64,000 bases of DNA from an uncultured Muribaculaceae bacterium (GTDB taxonomy: Bacteria > Bacteroidota > Bacteroidia > Bacteroidales > Muribaculaceae), in contig CAJURN010000004.1 of the NCBI GenBank assembly GCA_910589055.1, forward strand, positions 62,001-126,000, read 5' to 3'. Position numbers and translations under genes: made by a program. The number at the start of each line of letters is the position of its first letter. Position 1 is the stretch's first letter. Of this stretch, positions 8,507 to 14,988 are shown one piece after another. The notes beneath the pieces were generated by a model. The model saw nothing but the letters and a program-made list of their open reading frames with translations. It did no database searches and had not been told where the DNA came from.

Positions 8507-9592
8507 ATGGAAGAAGAAGTAAGACTGATGAAGGGCAACGAAGCAATCGCCCACGCCGCAATCCGCTACGGCTGCGACGGTTATTTCGGCTACCCCATCA
8601 CACCTCAGTCGGAAGTACTCGAGACTCTTGCGGAACTCATGCCCTGGGACACCACCGGAATGGTTGTCCTCCAGGCCGAAAGTGAAGTTGCCGCTATAAA
8701 TATGGTTTACGGCGGCGCCGCCACAGGCAAAGCCGTGATGACATCCTCGTCGTCGCCCGGCGTCAGCCTCAAGCAGGAAGGAATATCCTACTTGGCTGCA
8801 TCCGAGCTGCCGGCGCTTATCGTCAACGTGATGCGCGGAGGTCCCGGCCTCGGCACCATCCAGCCCTCGCAGGCCGACTATTTCCAGGCCACCAAGGGCG
8901 GAGGACACGGCGACTACCGCCTTATCGTGCTCGCTCCGGCAACCGTGCAGGAGATGACCGATTTCGTGGGCCTCGGTTTTGACCTGGCTTTCAAATACCG
9001 CAATCCGGCCATGATTCTGGCCGACGGCATTGTGGGTCAGATGATGGAAAAGGTTGTGCTACCGCCCTTCCGTCCCCGCCGTACCGAAGAAGAAATCCGC
9101 CAACAGTGTCCCTGGGCAGCCTGCGGACGCGGAAAGCGCGACCACCGCAATGTAATCACATCCCTTGAGCTGGATTCGGCCAAGATGGAAGTAAACAACC
9201 TCCGTTTCCAGGAAACATACCGCCGGATTGAAGAAAACGAGGTGCGTTTCCAGGAATACTTCACCGACGACGCCGAATATCTCATGGTAGCCTTCGGCTC
9301 TGTGGCACGTATCTGCCTCAAGGCCATCGAAGACGCCCGCGCTCGCGGTATCAAGGTGGGACTTCTGCGCCCCATCACCCTGTGGCCCTTCCCGACGAAG
9401 GAAATCGCACGTCTTTCGGAGAAAGTACGCAGCATCCTCACAGTCGAACTCAACGCCGGTCAGATGATTGAAGACGTACGTCTCGCCGTTGACGGCCGCG
9501 TGCCTGTGAGCCACTTCGGCCGCATGGGCGGTATAGTTCCCAACCCCGGCGAAGTCCTTGAAGCGCTGGAGAAGTTAACAGTCAATAAGTAA
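8507..9592 (+). CDS. korA: 2-oxoacid:ferredoxin oxidoreductase, alpha subunit (KorA/VorB)
   Basis: The 361-residue protein begins MEEEVRLMKGNEAIAHAAIRYGCDGYFGYPITPQSEV-like, the typical opening of the pyrimidine-binding (PYR) domain of alpha subunits. The TSSSSPGVSLKQEGISYLA and GGPGLGTIQPSQ segments are the family's substrate and cofactor loops. The C-terminal domain (about 250-361, VGLLRPITLWPFP) is the transketolase-C-like domain. With the beta subunit it oxidatively decarboxylates a 2-oxoacid to the acyl-CoA, reducing ferredoxin. In Bacteroidales this gene is often labelled 3-methyl-2-oxobutanoate dehydrogenase subunit VorB; I give the kor name by operon structure, and the preferred substrate remains open. 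It lies 42 bp after korD and 13 bp before korB. Confidence 0.88.
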   Translation: MEEEVRLMKGNEAIAHAAIRYGCDGYFGYPITPQSEVLETLAELMPWDTTGMVVLQAESEVAAINMVYGGAATGKAVMTSSSSPGVSLKQEGISYLAASELPALIVNVMRGGPGLGTIQPSQADYFQATKGGGHGDYRLIVLAPATVQEMTDFVGLGFDLAFKYRNPAMILADGIVGQMMEKVVLPPFRPRRTEEEIRQQCPWAACGRGKRDHRNVITSLELDSAKMEVNNLRFQETYRRIEENEVRFQEYFTDDAEYLMVAFGSVARICLKAIEDARARGIKVGLLRPITLWPFPTKEIARLSEKVRSILTVELNAGQMIEDVRLAVDGRVPVSHFGRMGGIVPNPGEVLEALEKLTVNK

Positions 9593-9605
9593 ATCCCCTC
9601 TGCCC

Positions 9606-10367
9606 ATGTCACCCGAAGATATAATCCGTCCGGAAAACAAAGTATATTCGCGTCCGGAATACCTCACCGACGCCATCACACACTACTGCCCGGGATGCAG
9701 CCACGGTGTTGTACACCGCGTGATCGCCGAGCTGATGAAAGAAATGGACCTCGGTGAAATCTCAATCGGTGTAGCCCCCGTGGGATGCGCCGTGTTTGCC
9801 TACAACTACATCGACATCGACTGGATTGAGGCCGCACATGGCCGCGCTCCCGCTGTTGCCACCGCTGCAAGCCGTCTCAACCCCGACCGACTCGTGTTCA
9901 CCTATCAGGGCGACGGCGACCTTGCCGCAATCGGTACCGCCGAAACCATCCACGCCTGCAACCGCGGCGAGAACATCGCCATCATCTTCATCAACAATGC
10001 CATCTACGGCATGACAGGCGGACAGATGGCTCCCACTACCCTTCTGGGCATGAAAACGGCCACAACCCCCTATGGCCGCCGCGTCGACCTCAACGGCCAC
10101 CCGCTTGCAATCACAAACCTGCTCGCGCAACTCGACGGTACATGCTACGTGACCCGTCAGGCCGTTCACACCCCCGCAGCCGTGCGCAAGACAAAGGCCG
10201 CCATCAAGAAAGCCTTCGAAAACGCCCGTGCGAAGCGCGGAACATCGGTTGTGGAAATCGTGTCGACCTGCAACTCCGGCTGGAAGATGACCCCGGCTCA
10301 GTCCAACGACTGGATGGCCGAACACATGTTCGAGAAATATCCCCTCGGCGACCTCAAGAACGTTTAA
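9606..10367 (+). CDS. korB: 2-oxoacid:ferredoxin oxidoreductase, beta (TPP-binding) subunit
   Basis: The 253-residue beta subunit shows YCPGCSHG near the N-terminus, which holds a cluster or TPP-proximal cysteine pair in this family. The thiamine-diphosphate motif is GDGDLAAIGTAETIHACNRG followed by NNAIYGMTGGQ (the GDG-to-NN spacing binds Mg-TPP). The end (MAEHMFEKYPLGDLK) is also typical. It forms the catalytic core with KorA. The order D-A-B-C and tight spacing (13 bp upstream, 19 bp downstream) show one operon. The beta subunit length agrees with KorB/VorA-type proteins rather than with the large fused pyruvate:ferredoxin oxidoreductases. Confidence 0.9.
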   Translation: MSPEDIIRPENKVYSRPEYLTDAITHYCPGCSHGVVHRVIAELMKEMDLGEISIGVAPVGCAVFAYNYIDIDWIEAAHGRAPAVATAASRLNPDRLVFTYQGDGDLAAIGTAETIHACNRGENIAIIFINNAIYGMTGGQMAPTTLLGMKTATTPYGRRVDLNGHPLAITNLLAQLDGTCYVTRQAVHTPAAVRKTKAAIKKAFENARAKRGTSVVEIVSTCNSGWKMTPAQSNDWMAEHMFEKYPLGDLKNV

Positions 10368-10386
10368 CCCCTTCAAGACCTATCAG

Positions 10387-10920
10387 ATGAAAGAAGAAAT
10401 TGTAATAGCCGGATTCGGAGGACAAGGTGTCCTCTCAATGGGTAAAATCCTCGCCTACGCAGGACTGATGGATAATCTTGAAGTGACCTGGATGCCCTCC
10501 TACGGCCCCGAACAGCGAGGCGGTACGGCAAACGTGACCGTAATCCTCAGCGACAGCCCCATCAGCTCTCCCGTGCTCGACATGTTCGACACCGCAGTGG
10601 TGCTCAACCAGCAGAGTCTCGATAAATTCGAGAGCAAGGTGAAGCCCGGCGGCACTCTGATCTACGACCCCTACGGCATACACCACAAGCCCACCCGTAC
10701 CGACATCAACATCGTGCCCGTCGACGCCATGGAAGCATCGCTCCAGATGAAAAATTCCAAGACCTACAACATGATTCTGCTCGGTGCGCTGCTCAAATGC
10801 CGCCCCGTGGTAGGCAACGACGCCGTAATCCGCGGCCTGCGCAAGACCCTGCCCGAACGCCACCACCACCTCATCCCCCTCAACGAAGAAGCCCTCCGCA
10901 AGGGAATGGAGCTGGTGTGA
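10387..10920 (+). CDS. korC: 2-oxoacid:ferredoxin oxidoreductase, gamma subunit
   Basis: The 177-residue protein starts MKEEIVIAGFGGQGVLSMGK, the nucleotide- or CoA-binding glycine-rich opening of the gamma subunit (POR/KOR gamma domain). It continues with MPSYGPEQRGGTANV, another family hallmark. It is last in the korDABC operon, 19 bp after korB. The gamma subunit completes the heterotetramer that links 2-oxoacid oxidation (or the reverse, CO2-fixing reaction) to ferredoxin. After its TGA comes the 10927-11016 repeat and then a strong hairpin at 11041-11084 that probably ends transcription. Confidence 0.88.
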   Translation: MKEEIVIAGFGGQGVLSMGKILAYAGLMDNLEVTWMPSYGPEQRGGTANVTVILSDSPISSPVLDMFDTAVVLNQQSLDKFESKVKPGGTLIYDPYGIHHKPTRTDINIVPVDAMEASLQMKNSKTYNMILLGALLKCRPVVGNDAVIRGLRKTLPERHHHLIPLNEEALRKGMELV

Positions 10921-10926
10921 TAATCA

Positions 10927-11016
10927 GGCAAGAAAAGGCTATATAGGCAAGAAAGGCAATATTAGGCTATATAGGCTATATTAGGCAAGAAAGGCAAGAG
11001 AATAGCTTTTGCGACA
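10927..11016 (+). repeat. GGCAA-word repeat, left half only
   Basis: The stretch consists of GGCAAG and TAGGCTATAT words ending in a core (GGCAAGAGAATAG, then CTTTTGCGACAG) that matches the core of the full copy at 39766-39790 at 20 of 25 positions by eye. The right arm is missing, and a small GCCC-TAAA-GGGC hairpin follows. Confidence 0.6.
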
Positions 11017-11040
11017 GATGCCCTAAAGGGCGATTCCATA

Positions 11041-11084
11041 ACAAAGCCCATCTTGGAAGCTATCGGCTCTAAGATGGGCTTTGT
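11041..11084. terminator. Hairpin between korC and the DUF4105 gene, probable bidirectional terminator
   Basis: ACAAAGCCCATCTT (11041-11054) and AAGATGGGCTTTGT (11071-11084) form a perfect 14-bp stem with a 16-base loop. It lies between the convergent korC (+) and DUF4105 (-) genes. There is no long T-run on either side, so termination is inferred from position and stem strength. Confidence 0.6.
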
Positions 11085-11105
11085 CATATGCTGCGTCCCT
11101 AATCC

Positions 11106-12278
11106 CTAATCCTTTAATCTTACACCATTGCCCATCAACCGCGCTGCCACTGCAAGAGCCAAGAGCGAAAGCGAGGGTACGATGCTGAACGTAAGCAGCG
11201 GCCCTGCCACGGCATACACCACAAGCAGTCCGGCATATGCTGCGCAAAAGCGCCAATAAGCCGTTTTGTGACGGCGCAACAGAAACATAGCCGGTATAAG
11301 AAGCGGATTGAACAATATGAGATTCCAGTTGGCAAAACCGCCGATACGAGCCGGAGTGCTAAGTGCAATCACAAGCAGAATACCGCCGACAGTCACCAAA
11401 ACAAACAGCAGAATATCAACCGCGCGCACAACCCTGCGACCACGCCCGCGCCATTGAAGCACACAAGCAACCGCACTCGCCGCAAGCAATACCACCGCCA
11501 CAAACATGGGCGTTACAAACGGTCGCCCGTGTTCCGGATTTCCTGCAATCACAAGCTCAGGCTCGCCGCTGAAAAGCGCCACTGACGTGCCGTCGGGATA
11601 TATGATGCGGTAGTGCCGCCATTCCTGAAGCACGACCATAGGGGCTGACTGACTCAGCAACGTACCGGCTCGATCACATACATTTCCCATTGCAATACGC
11701 AATGCAAGATTACGCCACGGTGCATCCTCAGGCGTGATGGCATCAATAACATTCATATCGGCATCGCCGATAACATCCGAGCCGACGACTTCGATATGCC
11801 CGGGTCGAACGGCATCATTTATAGCTTCCAAAAGCACCGAGGTGCAATGACGCGTACGGATGTTGAACTTCTCGGGAGCGGCCACAATACGCGTGTCGAG
11901 GGCGCGCCATAACTCGCGCTTCTGCTGTGGGGTGAGATTCAGTGGCAACGCATACACCTCGCGATCCTCATCGCGAAACTGGCTCAGATATTCCTGTGGG
12001 GGAACTGCTACAACTCGCCCATACACATGACGGAAAAGCTGCATGAAAGCCCCTCCGGCATCTTCCGATTCAAATGAAAACATATAATCCAGATTTGCCG
12101 AAGGACATTCCAGCTCAATCACCGCATGTCCGGAAATCTGATATATGGCTTCTCCCGGAGCCGCCACAAGAAAAGTAGCCGTGACGAAATCAGGCGAATC
12201 AGGGTCGCCCTTGATTTCCGCCGACACAATCCCCCGGGAAAGCGCCAGCAAAAGCAAAAATACAAATACGCCTCTCAT
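11106..12278 (-). CDS. DUF4105 (Lnb N-terminal-like) membrane protein
   Basis: The start ATG at 12278 follows a TATCTTTG promoter box by 9 bases and begins a signal sequence, MRGVFVFLLLLALSRGIVSA; upstream in-frame codons are ignored for that reason. The 390-residue protein has the DUF4105 pattern: GHAVIEL, a conserved LFRHVYGRVVAVPPQEYL, REVYALPLNLTPQQKRELWRAL, and a Cys-containing RHCTSVLLEAIN. The last 150 residues hold about four membrane helices, including NWNLILFNPLLIPAMFLL, a common ending of the family. The domain is related to a bacterial lacto-N-biosidase N-terminal domain, but no enzymatic role has been settled. It appears monocistronic. Confidence 0.8.
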   Translation of the reverse strand: MRGVFVFLLLLALSRGIVSAEIKGDPDSPDFVTATFLVAAPGEAIYQISGHAVIELECPSANLDYMFSFESEDAGGAFMQLFRHVYGRVVAVPPQEYLSQFRDEDREVYALPLNLTPQQKRELWRALDTRIVAAPEKFNIRTRHCTSVLLEAINDAVRPGHIEVVGSDVIGDADMNVIDAITPEDAPWRNLALRIAMGNVCDRAGTLLSQSAPMVVLQEWRHYRIIYPDGTSVALFSGEPELVIAGNPEHGRPFVTPMFVAVVLLAASAVACVLQWRGRGRRVVRAVDILLFVLVTVGGILLVIALSTPARIGGFANWNLILFNPLLIPAMFLLRRHKTAYWRFCAAYAGLLVVYAVAGPLLTFSIVPSLSLLALAVAARLMGNGVRLKD

Positions 12279-12287
12279 ACTGAAAAA

Positions 12288-12295
12288 CAAAGATA
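12288..12295 (-). promoter_or_regulatory. Promoter -7 box TATCTTTG of the DUF4105 gene
   Basis: On the minus strand TATCTTTG lies 9 bases before the ATG at 12278, which predicts a very short leader. The preceding bases CCG give the extended form CGTAnnTTTG-like seen at several other genes here. Confidence 0.55.
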
Positions 12296-12449
12296 CGGAT
12301 AAGCGAGAGCAATGCAAAATTTATTTTAGCATTGCCGAGCGTGAGTATCTAAGGCGCCAGCCAACGATACGGATAAGCGAGAGCATAAGAACTATGAGCT
12401 GAAGTATTCCAATACCTTCAAAAAGTCTCTTAGAACCCCATTGCAACCA

Positions 12450-12562
12450 ACGTGCGTCCGGAGGACGCCGATTATTCAGTAACCCGGTACACCGCAGGCT
12501 TTTAGCCGAAGGTGTGCCGGGGATGCCAATCCCAATAAAGTGGGCGTCCATCCGGACGCCGG
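12450..12562. repeat. Dispersed GC-rich triple-hairpin repeat, copy 1
   Basis: Three stems follow one another: GCGTCC/GGACGC at 12454-12468, a long stem around GGTACACC and GGTGTGCC at 12481-12522, and GGCGTCC/GGACGCC near 12543-12560. The same arrangement and words (CGTCCGGAGGACGCCGATT, GTACACCG, CCGAAGGTGTG) occur at 62190-62306. An open frame on the minus strand here is low-complexity translation of the repeat, not a gene. Confidence 0.65.
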
Positions 12563-12713
12563 AATCCAAGTAAACGCTTTTTATGAGGTTCTGCAACACC
12601 TTCCGTTTGCTGCCGTGGATTTATTTGATTAATCTGGATGTGCAATATCCTCGGAATAATTTATTTACTCTTATCCCGCTCCAATGGAGCTTGGCTTACT
12701 TTACTACATAGAT

Positions 12714-12790
12714 AACCCCGACCTGGCTGCAGCTGACGCAGCGATTGGCCGGGGTTATTATTATCTTCGCCGCTATGCGGCTTTTTGTAG
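12714..12790. repeat. CCCCGACC terminator-like repeat, copy 1
   Basis: AACCCCGACC (12714-12723) pairs with GGCCGGGGTT (12747-12756) around an inner GCTGC/GCAGC stem. A second hairpin GCCGC-TAT-GCGGC follows near 12770-12782. The segment GCAGCTGACGCAGCGATTGG and the downstream CCGCTATGCGG are repeated at 35420-35487. It lies directly after the secreted-protein gene on the minus strand and probably terminates it. Confidence 0.6.
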
Positions 12791-12819
12791 CTACGCTCCT
12801 TTCTTATCGGACAGCAGGA

Positions 12820-14616
12820 TTATTTATACAGGATTTTGCGGCCGTTGCGGATGTAGATGTTGCCGGGTGTCATTTCTTTGACGCGGCGACCGTAGATGTC
12901 GAAAATCCGGTCATCGCCCGAATTGGCGTCTACGCCCACATTCTCTATTCCCGACATGTCTATGTAGCGGCTGTCGACAATGCGCACAGGACCGTTGGCG
13001 ACATTTGGCAATTTGCTTATATCAAGATATGCACGGTTGGGCACAAGCTCCTGCGCCGTACCGTCGGCATTGGCAGCCAATTTATAGAAGCCCAAAGTCC
13101 CCTCGCCATTGACGCTGAACACACGCATCGTAGAAGAGTCATAAGTGACATATCCGTCGTCATTCTTACTCTTTCGAAGCTGGAATTCTCCTTTAAGGAG
13201 GTTGTCGGTAATACCCTCGACGTCATCCATAAGCGGAATCAATCTGTTTTCCTTAGCGGTCAGTCCTTTGCATTTAAGCAGCACTGCGGTATAACCGGGG
13301 ACTACTCCACTCTCAATCTTTGACAACACGGCAAGATGCTCACCTGAATAATCTCCGACCTCACTAATATAATAAGCCTCCACGCCGTCAGATTCATAAC
13401 ATTCATAAGGAAACGAAGTATACATCGAAGTCCAATATCCACTGTCATATTCCATTTCCTGTACGGGTTCAGCTCCGAAATAGAATTGGTCGACATGCTC
13501 CAAATCCACCGGTTCAAATTCAAAATACGAATCAGGATCCGAACCCGGTTTTCCGGTCTGGTCGCTATTAACATAGAGATAGCCCTCAGCAGTCGTGCCA
13601 TGCTCGCTGGATGCTATCTGCACACTACCCGACATTATTTTATAGAATCCGACATTATGGGTTGTATTTAGATTCAATGTATATTTCGACAGAACAGTCG
13701 AGGTGCTTACGCCCTGTGATTCAAGAACAAGTCCTTTGGCAACAGTAACTTCTTCCTTATACGAATCAATCATATTGAATGAGCTTGCACTTAATTTCAT
13801 TATTGTTGACGGGTCGGAATGATGTCCATTCACTGTAAGGTCGAGAACACCATTGAGTTTTCGGGAGTCGCCAGAAAGCGACATAAGCGGTGTCGGGTCA
13901 TAGCTTCCCCTCAAAGCCCAGAACTGTTCGGCATAGCTCCAACGCACACGATAATAGCCCGGCCCGGTCACAAAGGGAGTCCACTTGAAGCGTGCTGTAT
14001 AGGTATTCGGCTCGGTAATGGTAAATTTATATTTCGTCTCAGTCGAGACAAGATTACCGTCCTTGTCATACCAACCATCAAATGTATGAGACTTACTCCA
14101 TTTACGCGACCCCATTCCTCCGGCCCAGGGTTCGGCCAAAGCAGCAGTAATAACAACCTCATCGCCGATAGTATTATCAATCTTATCAATTGATGCCGTG
14201 CCAAGCGTCAAATTTTCGGAAATCACCGTTACGGGAGCCGCTTCGCCAAAAACAGCCGTATAGGAATACTTGGACGGGCTACCCTCGCTTTCACTGCCGG
14301 TAACCGTTATATATGTGCTTGTAACCTGATTGCTGTCAGCATCAAGCCAATATTTAAAAATATTTCCATCTTTGGCAGGAAGTGCATAAAGAAATACATC
14401 GGTAGGCGTACTCTCACTTTTTACTGTATGAGTATAAGATTCTTTATATTCCGAAGCAGAAGGGGCGGTAGAGCTTTCCGAGACATATACCGTACCTTCA
14501 CCGGTATTGGCCTGCGCAGTGACGGAACTATAATAATAAGTTTTTGATGCGGCATAGCCGGGGATAATTCCGCCTAAAAATACGAGGAGGACGGAGAGAA
14601 GGATTTTTTGGGGCAT
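12820..14616 (-). CDS. Secreted repeat-domain protein with type IX-like C-terminal tail
   Basis: The 598-residue protein has a signal peptide (MPQKILLSVLLVFLGGIIPGYA), then two beta-rich modules (about 25-110 and 130-215) with FKYWLDADSN and FDGWYDKDGNLVS, which resemble InlB B-repeat/Flg_new units. A long middle region (215-520) contains YYRVRWS and SGYWTSMYTSFPYECY, and the final tail is IFDIYGRRVKEMTPGNIYIRNGRKILYK-like (ending ILYK). The same layout and many of the same words occur in the interrupted gene at 40116-41780/50280-50507, so the two are paralogs. The tail resembles the end of type IX secretion sorting domains (YDLxGRxV...GxYIxNGK), and porU/porV are present in this window; export by type IX is an inference. 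Function is unknown; an adhesin or surface protein is possible. Confidence 0.7.
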   Translation of the reverse strand: MPQKILLSVLLVFLGGIIPGYAASKTYYYSSVTAQANTGEGTVYVSESSTAPSASEYKESYTHTVKSESTPTDVFLYALPAKDGNIFKYWLDADSNQVTSTYITVTGSESEGSPSKYSYTAVFGEAAPVTVISENLTLGTASIDKIDNTIGDEVVITAALAEPWAGGMGSRKWSKSHTFDGWYDKDGNLVSTETKYKFTITEPNTYTARFKWTPFVTGPGYYRVRWSYAEQFWALRGSYDPTPLMSLSGDSRKLNGVLDLTVNGHHSDPSTIMKLSASSFNMIDSYKEEVTVAKGLVLESQGVSTSTVLSKYTLNLNTTHNVGFYKIMSGSVQIASSEHGTTAEGYLYVNSDQTGKPGSDPDSYFEFEPVDLEHVDQFYFGAEPVQEMEYDSGYWTSMYTSFPYECYESDGVEAYYISEVGDYSGEHLAVLSKIESGVVPGYTAVLLKCKGLTAKENRLIPLMDDVEGITDNLLKGEFQLRKSKNDDGYVTYDSSTMRVFSVNGEGTLGFYKLAANADGTAQELVPNRAYLDISKLPNVANGPVRIVDSRYIDMSGIENVGVDANSGDDRIFDIYGRRVKEMTPGNIYIRNGRKILYK

Positions 14617-14750
14617 TGTTGAATAATTAGATAATTTGATTGGTTTCTATTGTTTGAATCACCGGTCTTCCTTATTCTCGGCATTAGATGTTAAGGAGTG
14701 TTGTACTGTTTAATATCTTGGTACTATGAATAATATATGGAAGAATGTTG

Positions 14751-14758
14751 CAAAGATA
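14751..14758 (-). promoter_or_regulatory. Promoter -7 box TATCTTTG of the 12820-14616 gene
   Basis: TATCTTTG on the minus strand, 134 bases before the ATG at 14616, matches TAnnTTTG. The long AT-rich leader contains no obvious gene. Confidence 0.5.
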
Positions 14759-14857
14759 GAACAAAAGCTCTGCTTTTACCCCCCCGATTAGTTAATAAAT
14801 GCTAATTATTATCAACAAGCGCTATTCCTTTGATTTGCCGTTAAGACATAAAAAAAA

Positions 14858-14911
14858 TTGGGAACCTACGCCGTGGCGACCTTCACAGGCAGCCACGGGC
14901 GGTTTTCCCAA
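14858..14911 (-). terminator. Rho-independent terminator of the outer-membrane barrel gene
   Basis: Read on the minus strand, an outer stem TTGGGAA/TTCCCAA (14905-14911 with 14858-14864) encloses an inner CCGTGGC/GCCACGG stem (14871-14877 with 14892-14898). The structure is followed by eight consecutive T residues (14850-14857). Confidence 0.75.
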
Positions 14912-14988
14912 TAAATCTATCAAACTATGAAAAGGAAATAATTATTTGTCTTGTCGCTTATTTATGTTGCTTTGTGTGTTTTTGCGTG

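Larger units (their letters stand above)
12279..12819. other. 541-bp gene-free region between the DUF4105 and secreted-protein genes
   Basis: It holds the DUF4105 promoter (12288-12295), the triple-hairpin repeat (12450-12562), a small GCTCC-AAT-GGAGC hairpin near 12678-12690, and the terminator-like repeat at 12714-12790. I see no convincing coding sequence in it. Confidence 0.6.
14617..14988. other. 372-bp gene-free region
   Basis: It holds the promoter and leader of the secreted-protein gene (14617-14760) and the terminator of the outer-membrane barrel gene (14858-14911). Nothing else was recognised. Confidence 0.55.
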